This document shows positions 39,558 through 48,724 of a DNA stretch of 64,000 bases, piece by piece (the stretch's first letter is position 1; every line of letters begins with the position of its first letter). The stretch covers positions 1 to 64,000 of the forward strand of contig JAPPAV010000073.1 in assembly GCA_026705345.1 (NCBI GenBank), given 5' to 3'. The stretch is from Gammaproteobacteria bacterium. GTDB lineage: Bacteria; Pseudomonadota; Gammaproteobacteria; Pseudomonadales; Azotimanducaceae. The notes beneath the pieces are model-generated. The model searched no databases. It saw only the letters and a list, made by a program, of their open reading frames with translations, and was not told the origin of the DNA. The translations under genes were made by a program, and so were the position numbers.

Positions 39558-42500
39558 ATGACAGACAACGCGCCAAAGAGCATCTTCGCGATCTTCGCGC
39601 TGGGTGCGTGGTGTGCCGGCGCGGAGCCTCGAATCGAGTCCTTCTCGCCGAGCGGCTACACGAAGGATGCAAGCCAGGTCGCGGTCCGCTTTTCCGAGCC
39701 AATGGTCGCGCTCGGCGACCCCGACACGACGGACCCGTTCGCGATGGCGTGCGATGTGCCCGGCAACGGCCGCTGGATCGACGAACGCCACTGGGTCTAC
39801 GACTTCGCCTACGACGTCCCCGGTGCGGAACGTTGCCGCTTCACGCTGCGCCGCAGGGTCCGGACGCTGGCCGGAGAACCGGTTAGCGGCGCGCGCGAGT
39901 ACTCCTTTCACACCGGGGGGCCGGGCATCATCGACGAGCCCCTGGCAAGTACCGACAGATGGCACCCGCGGATCGACGAGCGTCAAGTGTTCCTGCTGGC
40001 GCTCGATGCCGACGTCGACGCCGGCTCGATCCGCCGACACGGCTACTGCCGGACCCAGCGGGAGCGACACATCGCCGTGGATGTTGTCACCGGCGCGGAA
40101 CGCGATGCGATTCTCGACGCGCTGCCGGCAAGGTTCGTCAGCGGACTCGTGGAGTCCGCTAGTACGCATTTGCCGCGGGGCGATGGCGCGACGCTCCGGA
40201 ATCGGGCCCTACGGCGCATCGTGGCAGTCCGCTGCATGGAGACGCTGTCGGCCGGCGCCAGAGTCCGACTAGTCTGGGGTGCGGGAGTGGCCAGCCCAGA
40301 CGGCGTCGTCAATCCGACCGCCGAGAGTCACTTCTTCCGCGTCCGTCCAGCATTCACGGCGCGGCCAATCTGCTCAGCGCGCCTCGACGGCACCTGCGTA
40401 GGCTCGATCCGGGTCGCGTTCTCCGCAATGGTGGAACGCGAGGTCGCGGGGCGCGTTCGCCTCGTGGACGCCGGAGGCGTCGAATTGCCCACTGTCGTTG
40501 CGGATGCACTGCATGTCGAGCAGGTGGAATTCGAGGGGACCATCGCCGAGGCCAGTTCCTACCAAGTGAAACTTACCGGGCCATTGGTGGACATCGACGG
40601 CCGAGGGCTGGCCAACGAGGCCGACTTCCCCCTGGCTGTCGAGACCGGCACGCCTCCCACGCACGGCACGTTCGGCCACGGAATGATCATCGTGCCACCC
40701 GGTCCGGACGCCTCGGCGCCGGGCCTTTTCTACCGTCCCCCGCGAACTCTGCATGGACGTCGGCTTGCGGTTACCGACGAAAAAGACCTTAGCCGTTGGC
40801 TTCAGCAGATCGAGGACGCCCGCGAACGACAGAGTCGCTGGGGCGGCCGCGAGACGCCGCTCCTCGGGGAGGATGAGCCGGGGACGGCTCCGTTTGAATT
40901 GGCGTTCCACGAACAAGACGCTGCCTTTCAAACCGCCGACGTGCCGCTGGCCGGTCAAGGGCTGCAAATCCTGGAGCTCGTGCTGCCGCCCACGACGTCC
41001 ATACCCGAACCCCGCTACGTCCTCGGCAAGGCCATCGCCACCCGTCTCGACGTGCACTTCAAGCTCGGTCGCGAGTCGTCGCTGGTCTGGGTGACCAGTC
41101 TCGCCGACGGTCGACCGGTCGCCGACGCCGAATTGGCGATCACGGATGGCTGCACGGGAGCTTCCCTCTGGCGCGACCGCAGCGACCCGGACGGGTTGGG
41201 CCGGGTTTCCATTGCCCTACCAACCATCGAGGGCTGTTCACGCCCCCACTACCTCGCCTCGGCCCGCAAGGATGCCGACTACGGGTTCGTCGCCCTCCCG
41301 ACCGAGCATTGGCAGTACGAGGAGGGAAACCGTTCGCTCAAGGGCCACACCATCGTCGACCGCTCCCTGTTCCAGCCGGGCGAGACCGTATCCATGAAAC
41401 ACATCGTCCGATTGGCAACAGCCGACGGCTTCGCGTTGCCCGACCCCTCGATGAGATCTGGTCAATTGTCGATCCGCCACGAGACCCGGGGCGAGGTGCA
41501 TAGCAAGGCCGTCGATCTCGACGCGAACGGAACGGCCACCAGCACGTTCGAGCTACCCGAGACTGCGTCGCTTGGCCACTACGACATCGCGCTACGCGTC
41601 GCCGAAACGGACCTGACGACCGCTCGATTCCGGGTTGAACGGTTCCGCGTCGCCACGCTTCGCGCGAAAGTCACGACGCCGGTCGAGCCGATCATCGCCC
41701 CGTCGTCCATACCGCTCGACCTGGACGTACAGCATCTTTCCGGAGGCGGTGTCTCGAAACTACCCGTGACGGTGCGGACTGCCTTCCACCGATCGCACAA
41801 CGATGACTTCGGGGATCGCGGGACACCTGCGCGCAGCGAAACCCGTACCGTCAGGGAGACGTTGGACGGGTCCGGGAAGGCACGCCTGGAAGTCGGGGAC
41901 GTGCCCGAATCCCAGGATCGCGTCTCGCTGCGGGTGGAGATGGACTACCGGGACAACAACGGCCAGATTAGGACGGCATCGAACCGGATCAGCATCTGGC
42001 CAGCGGCATTTCGACTCAGAGTCAATGTCGGCGGTTTCGCGACTTCGCAAGCCGGCGACCCGGTGGCTGGATCGTCGCCGCAGCCCGTCGCCCGTATTCG
42101 GGCCCTCGACACGGCGGGATCGCCTGTCGCCGGGATTGCCGTCGAAGCCGACTTCGTGATGGGTACCAACTACTCGCTGGACGAGCGACTGCCCGGCGGC
42201 TTTCGTGATCTCCGCTCAATGAGGGACCGGCAAGTGGAAGGCACCTGTTCGGGAGTCACGGACGCCGACGGCACCTTGGCGTGCCGCATTCCCGCGCACC
42301 TGACCGAGTTCGAAGAGCACACCAGCGGCGGTTCCGTGCACGCCGTGGTACGGGCAACCGCACGCGACGAACGGGGACGCACCACTCGTACGTCGGCTCG
42401 AATCTATCCGAGGCGTCGCGATGGCATCCTCAGCGTCGAGGGCGACCGCGCGTTCGCTCCCGGCGAAACCGTACCGATCCGGCTGTCCGTTCCGTTCGGG

Positions 42501-45146
42501 CAGGCGAACGCCTTGGTGAGCGTCGAGCGTGAAGGCGTCTTGGACGCGTTCGTCGTGCAGTTGAGCGGACCGCGAACCATCAACCTGCCGGTACTCCCGA
42601 ACTACGCACCGAATATCCAGGTCTCCGCATTGGCCATCGCGACCGCGGAACCGAATACCGGGGGCGGATTGCCGAGCACACTTGAAACGATTGGCAACCG
42701 GGCGCGAGTGGACCTGGCGTCGCGGCTGCCCGACAAGGCGAGCGGCAGCATCCCGATCCGGGTGGGCAAGGCGGCAAACACGCTCCATGTCGGGGTGGAA
42801 ACCGATCGGGACTCGTACCGAACACGGGACAACGCGCGTGTCCGGGTCACCGTTGAAGACCCCGACAAACGACCGGTTCGGGACGCCGAACTCGCCCTTT
42901 ACGCCGTCGACGAGGGCCTGCTCGAGATTTGGCCCAACCGGTCCGCCAACATGCTCGACAGGATGCTCTTGCAACGCGCTATCGACGTTTCGTCACGGAG
43001 CGGTTCTGACGCGACGAGCGAGTCACTGTCGCTGCACAGCGTGGCGGAGGAGGGGCGTATCGGCCCCGGCTACTATCTGCCCCGCGGCGGGCCGGGCATT
43101 TGGTTTACTGTCTCTACGGGGGCTGGTCCCCGCCCCATCGCCAACGCATTTCGCCGGGAACACTTCGATCCGCTGCTGGTGTGGCGGGGACGACTCGCAG
43201 TGGATGACAACGGCAACGCCGAGATCGACATCCCGTTGAACGACCTCGTGACGTCCTTCCGTATCGTCGCGATCGCCACCGCCGGCGCCCACCTGTTCGG
43301 CACCGGCGAAGCCACGATCCGCACCACCCAGGATCTCGTCCTGCACGACGCCTTGCCGCCCGTCGTCCGGGAGGGAGACTCCTTCCACGCAGCTTTCACC
43401 GTGCGCAATGCGTCCGATGTCCCTCAACGCCTCGAGGTGACCGCCCAAGCCGAAGGTCTGCCCAAGCTCAGGCCACGTACGTTAACCCTTCCGGCCAACG
43501 CCTCGGACGAGGTCTCTTGGCGGGTTAGGGTACCCGCTGGCGTCGGTGGACTGGACTGGGACGTGAGCGCTCGGTCGGATTCCGCGAACGATCGCCTGGG
43601 AACGCGCCAGACCGTAGAGCCCGAAGTGTCCGTTCGCGTCCAGCAGGCAACGCTCGTGCACCTCGATCGGCAATTGGACTTCCCCGTGGCACCGCCCGCC
43701 AACGCGCTACCCGACCGGGGAGGCGTGGCCGTGTCGTTGCAGCCAAGCATCGCCGGGGGCCTCGGCACCATGCGCGAATACATGGCCGAGCTTCCCCACA
43801 CCTCCTTGGAGCGGCGCGTGTCCGCCGCCGTCGCGCTCAACGACGCCGAAAGGTGGTCGGCGGTGACTGCAAACCTCGAAACATGGATGGACGAGGACGG
43901 GTTGCTGAGGTTCTTTCCGAGCGACCGTCTGGCCGGATCGCCCGTGCTAACCGCCTACGTGCTCGCAATGGCGGATGCCAACGGTTGGACGGTGCCGGAA
44001 CATCCTCGCGCCCAACTACTCTCGGGCCTCCAACGCTACCTCGGCAACGAGATTGTCCGGCACGAACCGTTCCCGCGTGCCCCGCCGAGCTTGGCGCGAC
44101 TCAGCGCACTCGCCGCCCTTGCACGCCACGGCGGCGTCGAGCCCGACATGCTCATCGACTTCGAACCCAACCTCGAGTTGCTCCCCACCTCGTCGCTCAT
44201 GGATTGGATCGACACCCTCCAACGCGTGGTTCCCTCGCACCCGGACCTGGCCACCGCCAAGGCCATCCTGCGGTCGCGGCTGAACCTGCAGGGGACGTCG
44301 CTCGCCTTCTCCACCGAGGACCGGGACAGGCTCTGGTGGCTCATGGTGTCCACCGACGGCAACGCCGCCCGTGCCATCGCGACGCTCCTCGGGGATCCCG
44401 ATTGGCATGCCGATATGCCACGCATGATGCGGGGTCTGGTCGGACGCCAACAGCGCGGTCGTTGGGACACTACCGTGGCCAACGCCTGGGGGGCGGTGGC
44501 GACGGCCCGGTTTGCCGCAGCATTCGAGAATTCACCCGTGTCGGGTACCAGCCTGGTGGAGATGGGCGCGGAGAAGCACCGGCCGGTATGGCAGCCTACC
44601 GGCCCGCCCGCCCGGGTCGATATGCCCTGGGCCGCCGGGAATACGTTGACCCTCCGCCACGAAGGCGCCGGTGCGCCTTGGGGTTTCGTGGAGTTGCGCG
44701 CGGCCGTGCCCCTGCGCGTAGCCGTGTCGCGCGGCTACCGCATCGCGAGAACCGTGGAGGCCGAGGGGAAGAGACGCCGCGGCTGGCGGCGTGGCGACAT
44801 CGCGCATGTCGAGCTGGCAATCGATGCCGACCGCGATATGACCTGGGTCGTGGTCGAGGACGCCCTGCCGCCCGGCGCCGTCGTTCTCGGCAGCGGCCTT
44901 GGCGGCGACGCGGCCATGCTCGAGGACAGCTACCAACGGGGCGACCGGTGGCCCGTGTTCACGGAACGCGGGTTCGACAGCTACCGGGCGTATTTCCGCT
45001 ACGTTCCCAAGGGAAGAACCACCCTGCGCTACAGCGTCCGGTACAACACCGCCGGCACGTTCCGATTGCCGCCGACCCGGGTGGAAGCCATGTACGCACC
45101 GGAAGTGTACGCCGAGCAGCCGATCGCACCTCTCACCATCCGCTGA
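39558..45146 (+). CDS. bacterial alpha-2-macroglobulin family protein, paralog 1 (thioester lost)
   Basis: The 1862-residue secreted protein has a signal peptide (cut near CAGA-EPRI), no clear lipobox, and repeated MG-type beta domains from IESFSPSGYTKDASQVAVRFSE onward. A variable interval at about 1135-1205 (bait candidate) precedes the WRGRLAVDDNGNAEIDIPLND and FGTGEATIRTTQDLVL segments. A helical thioester domain and a C-terminal domain with YFRYVPKGRTTLRY follow. At the thioester site, where relatives read CxEQ, it has HTSLER: Ser1416 replaces Cys and Arg replaces Gln. It cannot form the Cys-Gln bond. It may trap proteases without covalent capture. It directly follows the acyltransferase gene. 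Confidence 0.92.
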   Translation: MTDNAPKSIFAIFALGAWCAGAEPRIESFSPSGYTKDASQVAVRFSEPMVALGDPDTTDPFAMACDVPGNGRWIDERHWVYDFAYDVPGAERCRFTLRRRVRTLAGEPVSGAREYSFHTGGPGIIDEPLASTDRWHPRIDERQVFLLALDADVDAGSIRRHGYCRTQRERHIAVDVVTGAERDAILDALPARFVSGLVESASTHLPRGDGATLRNRALRRIVAVRCMETLSAGARVRLVWGAGVASPDGVVNPTAESHFFRVRPAFTARPICSARLDGTCVGSIRVAFSAMVEREVAGRVRLVDAGGVELPTVVADALHVEQVEFEGTIAEASSYQVKLTGPLVDIDGRGLANEADFPLAVETGTPPTHGTFGHGMIIVPPGPDASAPGLFYRPPRTLHGRRLAVTDEKDLSRWLQQIEDARERQSRWGGRETPLLGEDEPGTAPFELAFHEQDAAFQTADVPLAGQGLQILELVLPPTTSIPEPRYVLGKAIATRLDVHFKLGRESSLVWVTSLADGRPVADAELAITDGCTGASLWRDRSDPDGLGRVSIALPTIEGCSRPHYLASARKDADYGFVALPTEHWQYEEGNRSLKGHTIVDRSLFQPGETVSMKHIVRLATADGFALPDPSMRSGQLSIRHETRGEVHSKAVDLDANGTATSTFELPETASLGHYDIALRVAETDLTTARFRVERFRVATLRAKVTTPVEPIIAPSSIPLDLDVQHLSGGGVSKLPVTVRTAFHRSHNDDFGDRGTPARSETRTVRETLDGSGKARLEVGDVPESQDRVSLRVEMDYRDNNGQIRTASNRISIWPAAFRLRVNVGGFATSQAGDPVAGSSPQPVARIRALDTAGSPVAGIAVEADFVMGTNYSLDERLPGGFRDLRSMRDRQVEGTCSGVTDADGTLACRIPAHLTEFEEHTSGGSVHAVVRATARDERGRTTRTSARIYPRRRDGILSVEGDRAFAPGETVPIRLSVPFGQANALVSVEREGVLDAFVVQLSGPRTINLPVLPNYAPNIQVSALAIATAEPNTGGGLPSTLETIGNRARVDLASRLPDKASGSIPIRVGKAANTLHVGVETDRDSYRTRDNARVRVTVEDPDKRPVRDAELALYAVDEGLLEIWPNRSANMLDRMLLQRAIDVSSRSGSDATSESLSLHSVAEEGRIGPGYYLPRGGPGIWFTVSTGAGPRPIANAFRREHFDPLLVWRGRLAVDDNGNAEIDIPLNDLVTSFRIVAIATAGAHLFGTGEATIRTTQDLVLHDALPPVVREGDSFHAAFTVRNASDVPQRLEVTAQAEGLPKLRPRTLTLPANASDEVSWRVRVPAGVGGLDWDVSARSDSANDRLGTRQTVEPEVSVRVQQATLVHLDRQLDFPVAPPANALPDRGGVAVSLQPSIAGGLGTMREYMAELPHTSLERRVSAAVALNDAERWSAVTANLETWMDEDGLLRFFPSDRLAGSPVLTAYVLAMADANGWTVPEHPRAQLLSGLQRYLGNEIVRHEPFPRAPPSLARLSALAALARHGGVEPDMLIDFEPNLELLPTSSLMDWIDTLQRVVPSHPDLATAKAILRSRLNLQGTSLAFSTEDRDRLWWLMVSTDGNAARAIATLLGDPDWHADMPRMMRGLVGRQQRGRWDTTVANAWGAVATARFAAAFENSPVSGTSLVEMGAEKHRPVWQPTGPPARVDMPWAAGNTLTLRHEGAGAPWGFVELRAAVPLRVAVSRGYRIARTVEAEGKRRRGWRRGDIAHVELAIDADRDMTWVVVEDALPPGAVVLGSGLGGDAAMLEDSYQRGDRWPVFTERGFDSYRAYFRYVPKGRTTLRYSVRYNTAGTFRLPPTRVEAMYAPEVYAEQPIAPLTIR

Positions 45147-45192
45147 CTGCCAACCACACGTTCAGCGATCACATCAGCTGGGGTCCTGGTGT

Positions 45193-46266
45193 CTACGAAG
45201 GCGCGCCTGTGCGTACCGCGACAGACTTGATGAGCGCCTGTACGCCAATCCCCGCTGCGAGCGCCAGTTCGTCCACCGAGCGCCGTGTGACGCGCGCAAG
45301 GAGGAACTGATCGCCGCACCGCACGCGCGCCAGCGCCGAGTCGCCCTGGTCGTCGATCGCATCGACGATGCCATCGACGCGGTTGAGGATGCTCATCCGG
45401 TCGATGGGAGTCGTCGCCAGGCTGACGTCCCGGGCCGGAATGTGGAGAAGGATGCGCGGGCCTGCGGCGGACAGATCCCCGCGCACATACAGCGAAGACG
45501 TGCCTAAAACCAGTTCAGACAGCCGATAGCGCGGATCGTAGGCCTTGAACCGGCAGCTGACCACCGCGCCTGCTTCGTCCCCCAGGGAGGGCGTCGTGAA
45601 CGACGTGGAAAACTCCCCCACCGAGTCCACCCGCGACACCTCGCCATCGACAGCCACCATGACCTGGTCGGCCATGGTCAGCACCTCTGCCAAGGTGTGG
45701 GACACGTAGATGATGGGTACGTCGTGGCGACGGCACAGGCGCGCAAGGTAGGGCGCGATTTCGCGTCTAGACGCCGAATCCAGGGCCGACATCGGCTCGT
45801 CGAACAGCCAGAGCTTGGCCGGTGACAGCAGCGTCCGTCCGAGCGCAACGCGTTGACGCTGACCGCCCGAGAGTTCCCGGGGGTATTGACCCAGAAGCGG
45901 CGCCAAGTCCAGGAAGTCCACGACCTCATCGAATCCGAGACGTACACCTGGCCGTCTGGCATGCGCCGCGAAGGTCAGGTTGCTGCGCGCGTCTAGGTGC
46001 GGAAACAACCGGGCTTCCTGGAATACCGTACCGACCGGACGACGGTGCGCGGCGAGGGTCGGGGAAGCGCCTTGCCAAGTGTCCCCATCGACCTCGACGG
46101 TCACGACCGCGTCGGGCTCGAACCCGGCGACCACACGGAGCAGCGTCGACTTGCCGGAACCGGAAACGCCCACCAGGGCCGCGACCCCATCGAGGTCCAC
46201 GTCGAGGTCCGCCCGCAACCGGAATCCGGTGTCGCGGACCAACTCGCCGTTTACCTTGAGCCTCAT
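45193..46266 (-). CDS. modC: molybdate ABC transporter ATP-binding protein ModC
   Basis: The 357-residue ATPase has Walker A GVSGSGKSTLL, Q-loop PVGTVFQEARLFPHLDA, signature ELSGGQRQRVALGRTLL, Walker B LWLFDEPMSALD and H-loop YVSHTLAEVL. A C-terminal extension of about 130 residues includes a MOP-like molybdate-binding stretch (SILNRVDGIVDAIDD, ALARVRCGDQFLLARVT). This is the standard ModC layout. ATG 46266 overlaps the modB stop by 4 bp. Longer upstream reading is modB in the wrong frame. The gene ends 46 bp from the convergent macroglobulin gene. Confidence 0.92.
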   Translation of the reverse strand: MRLKVNGELVRDTGFRLRADLDVDLDGVAALVGVSGSGKSTLLRVVAGFEPDAVVTVEVDGDTWQGASPTLAAHRRPVGTVFQEARLFPHLDARSNLTFAAHARRPGVRLGFDEVVDFLDLAPLLGQYPRELSGGQRQRVALGRTLLSPAKLWLFDEPMSALDSASRREIAPYLARLCRRHDVPIIYVSHTLAEVLTMADQVMVAVDGEVSRVDSVGEFSTSFTTPSLGDEAGAVVSCRFKAYDPRYRLSELVLGTSSLYVRGDLSAAGPRILLHIPARDVSLATTPIDRMSILNRVDGIVDAIDDQGDSALARVRCGDQFLLARVTRRSVDELALAAGIGVQALIKSVAVRTGAPS

Positions 46267-46931
46267 GGAACGCGCAGCCAACGATAGGTGAACGTCAACA
46301 CCACCAGCGAGAACACGAGCAGCGAAGCGGCGATTACATGCGCACCGACGTAGTCCAGCATCTCGACCCGGTCGAACAGCGCGATGGACAACACGCGGGT
46401 CTCGCCCGGAATGTTGCCGCCGATCATGAGCACGATGCCGAACTCGCCCACCGTGTGCGCGAATCCAAGTACGCCGGCTGCAACGAGGGCCTTCTTGTGC
46501 ATCGGGAGAACCAAGCGCAGGAACCGGGTTGCCGGGGCGACCCCTAGACTGGCGGCAGCTTCCAGCAGATGGCCGTCCGTTGTGCGGAACGCCGACGCCA
46601 AGGGTCCGGTAACGAACGGCAAGGAGTAGATGATCGAACCGATCACCAACCCGGTGAAGGTGAAGGCAAGCGGTGCACCCGCGAGGGCCTCGGCGATCGC
46701 GCCCAGAGGCCCGCTCGGCGCCATGGCAAGCAGCAGGTAGAAGCCCAACACCGTCGGCGGCAACACCAGTGGCAGCGCAACCAGGGCTTCCACCGGGGCC
46801 CGCCACTTGGAACGCGTTCGGGCAATCCACCAGGACAGCGGCGGCGAGGCGAGGAGCAGAATCGCCGTGGTGGTCGCCGCAAGCAGTCCCGTCACCCACG
46901 CCGCCTGCACGATGTCAGCAGTTGCCGCCAC
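46263..46931 (-). CDS. modB: molybdate ABC transporter permease ModB
   Basis: The 222-residue permease has five to six membrane segments and the family's LPLVLPPTVLGFYLLLAM and LPFVTGPLASAFRT segments. The cytoplasmic EAA-type loop reads LLEAAASLGVAPATRFLRLV, which docks on ModC. The start is a GTG at 46931 that shares a base with the modA stop (TAGTG). It is coupled to modC by an ATGA overlap. Uptake of molybdate for molybdoenzymes is the expected role. Confidence 0.93.
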   Translation of the reverse strand: MAATADIVQAAWVTGLLAATTTAILLLASPPLSWWIARTRSKWRAPVEALVALPLVLPPTVLGFYLLLAMAPSGPLGAIAEALAGAPLAFTFTGLVIGSIIYSLPFVTGPLASAFRTTDGHLLEAAASLGVAPATRFLRLVLPMHKKALVAAGVLGFAHTVGEFGIVLMIGGNIPGETRVLSIALFDRVEMLDYVGAHVIAASLLVFSLVVLTFTYRWLRVP

Positions 46932-47629
46932 TACCGGTAGCCGGCTTTCCGGATCAGGTGACGCGCCCGTTCGCTGCCGAGATAGTCCATGAACTCCTGG
47001 GCAGCCCGTTCATTGGGACCGGCGACGACAACCCCAACCTGCTCGATAGGCGTGTACAGATGCTCCGGAACCAGCCAATAGCGCTCGGGGGAGATGTCCT
47101 GGGCCACGACCTGGGCCATCGCCGCGAACGCGCCATCCACCGCGCCACTGGCCGCGAAGTGGAACGCCTGGGCAACGTTTAGGGCATTGACCCGTTTCGA
47201 CTCGGCACCCAGGCGGCGGATGGTCTCCAGCGCCGCACGGCCGTACGGCGCGGTCTCGGGATTGGCCAATGCCACGCGCTTGTCGGCTGCGAGCCAGTCC
47301 ACTCCAGGTTCGCCGTGGTTGACAACCAGCACCAGTCGTCCGGTCGCGTAGTTGAACGGCGAATGTGCCCTCTCTTGGTCCACCAGGGATCTAGGCCGGG
47401 CGGCGTCGGCGGACAGGAAGACGTCGAACCTGCGCCCTTGGACGAGTTGTGCATAGAGCAGGCCCGATGAGCCGTAGGTGGCCGCGACCTCGCCGGGAAA
47501 GTCCGCCTTGAGACTCGCCAGCGCGCTCTGGAAGTTCGACGCGACGGCGAGTTGCAGCGGCTCGCCGGCACCCGTCGGCGTCCACGCCATTGCGATGCCC
47601 GCGAGTATTCGAGTCAGCCAGCGTCCCAT
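46931..47629 (-). CDS. modA: molybdate-binding periplasmic protein ModA
   Basis: The 232-residue precursor has a signal peptide (WLTRILAGIAMAWTPTGAGE), then LQLAVASNFQSALASLKADF, where the Ser after ASNF-type loops binds oxyanions, and ATYGSSGLLYAQLVQG for the second loop. Further family strands are DVFLSADAARPRSLV and YATGRLVLVVNHGEPGVDW. These match ModA/WtpA-type substrate-binding proteins. ATG 47629 was preferred to the upstream ATG at 47680 because it puts a normal signal peptide first. First gene of modABC. Confidence 0.9.
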   Translation of the reverse strand: MGRWLTRILAGIAMAWTPTGAGEPLQLAVASNFQSALASLKADFPGEVAATYGSSGLLYAQLVQGRRFDVFLSADAARPRSLVDQERAHSPFNYATGRLVLVVNHGEPGVDWLAADKRVALANPETAPYGRAALETIRRLGAESKRVNALNVAQAFHFAASGAVDGAFAAMAQVVAQDISPERYWLVPEHLYTPIEQVGVVVAGPNERAAQEFMDYLGSERARHLIRKAGYR

Positions 47630-47700
47630 CCGGTGACTCTGCCAGCGCCAATCGGCTAACGCAAAAAGCCGCCAACGCAAGAGACCGGCAGCCTCCCGGG

Positions 47701-47997
47701 CTACCGCCCGCCTTGCGAGCGTTCAAGGGCGCGTTCGAAACTCACCAGGCGGCGAATCAGCGAGTTGTAGCGGGCATGGGAATCCTCGACCCCGGACCGT
47801 CCGATGGCTTCGTAGAGGGCATGTTCAGGTTCCGCGGGCCATCCAGGCGCTTCGGGCACCGACAAGCCGGCGGCGCGCAGACGGCGTGCGCCGACCGCGA
47901 CCAGAAGTGCTTCGACAGTGAACTCCCCCCGTTGCAGATCGTCGATTCCCAGTGCGACCAGTTCCGCGCCGGGGAGTTCGTCCGGAACGCGGGTCAT
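47701..47997 (-). CDS. small protein coupled to a nucleotidyltransferase-like gene
   Basis: The 98-residue soluble protein begins MTRVPDELPGAELVALGIDDL and has a helical HAL/YEAIG region and a terminal LIRRLVSFERALERSQGG. I do not recognise the family with certainty. Its ATG overlaps the stop of the nucleotidyltransferase-like gene by 4 bp, so they are co-translated. This two-gene arrangement recalls toxin-antitoxin-like nucleotidyltransferase pairs, but no toxicity motif can be assigned. modA starts 71 bp further on and may share the transcript. Confidence 0.55.
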   Translation of the reverse strand: MTRVPDELPGAELVALGIDDLQRGEFTVEALLVAVGARRLRAAGLSVPEAPGWPAEPEHALYEAIGRSGVEDSHARYNSLIRRLVSFERALERSQGGR

Positions 47998-48536
47998 CCC
48001 TGGGCCTCCCGCAACTCCGCTACCGCGGTGTGGACCCTGGCGCGGAACGTTCCGGGATCGACGGCCGGGTAGCGCAGCAAGCCCGGTTCGATGTTGGCAA
48101 GAAATCCCGGCAGGCGGTCGGGATCGATCAATCCGCGAGCGTGCATCGACGCGACATCCCGGCGGTCGAGATCGTGCCCGCGCTCGATCTTCGCCAACGC
48201 CTGGGCGTAGAAATCGTAGTGGAAGAAGTCGACCTGACCGTGGCGGACGATGTAGACGCTGCGGGCCCGCCAATCGGCCAGCGGCGGAATGAACTCGTCC
48301 GGCGCCGCCAACTCGACGTTGATGTCGAGCGCGTCCTTCGCACGGGCGATGGCTTCGAATGCACCCTGGGGCTCCGGATCCAACTTCAGGTCGACGTCCA
48401 GCGTGGTCTCGCGCCAACCGATCACCACCGCCGACGCGCCGCCCACGAGGTACACCCGCCCCGGTCCCCGGGTCTCTTCCCCGAGGCGCCGCATGAGCTG
48501 GCGCACCTTGGCGGCGTCGCTGCTTCCCCGGTGCAT
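47994..48536 (-). CDS. nucleotidyltransferase-fold protein (DUF6036-like)
   Basis: The 180-residue protein has VYLVGGASAVVIGWRETTLDVDLKL. The GG(A)S motif and the DxD-like TLDVDLKL strand are typical of the minimal nucleotidyltransferase fold, and helices follow with DALDINVELAAPDEFIP and VYIVRHGQVDFFHYDF. Related proteins occur in toxin-antitoxin or abortive-infection-like pairs and in uncharacterised two-gene cassettes. The start ATG 48536 is 188 bp from the divergent second macroglobulin gene. Whether the metal-binding acidic residues are complete should be tested structurally. Confidence 0.65.
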   Translation of the reverse strand: MHRGSSDAAKVRQLMRRLGEETRGPGRVYLVGGASAVVIGWRETTLDVDLKLDPEPQGAFEAIARAKDALDINVELAAPDEFIPPLADWRARSVYIVRHGQVDFFHYDFYAQALAKIERGHDLDRRDVASMHARGLIDPDRLPGFLANIEPGLLRYPAVDPGTFRARVHTAVAELREAQG

Positions 48537-48724
48537 GAGCGCTGGTTCGATCGATTCCGTGGTTCGAGTATGGGCGGCACCCGACCGGAGTCAAGGCACC
48601 CGGGTTCGCGGCTTTGGATGTCGGTCGAGGCCGGGTGCGTTCGCGTTTCGGAGCAGGTACTGTTCGGTGAACCCTTGCCGGTCGCGTTTCGCTAAACGGT
48701 GGGGCAGCGGATGCGGAAGTGACG

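Noticed and set aside
43853-45310. Long plus-strand open frame inside paralog 1, rich in Arg/Pro
   Set aside because: It is a shifted-frame reading of the macroglobulin gene; high-GC coding DNA opens such frames and the composition is not protein-like.
46267-46899. N-terminal extension of the ModC frame
   Set aside because: It reads modB in the wrong frame; modC starts at ATG 46266 with the usual ATGA coupling.
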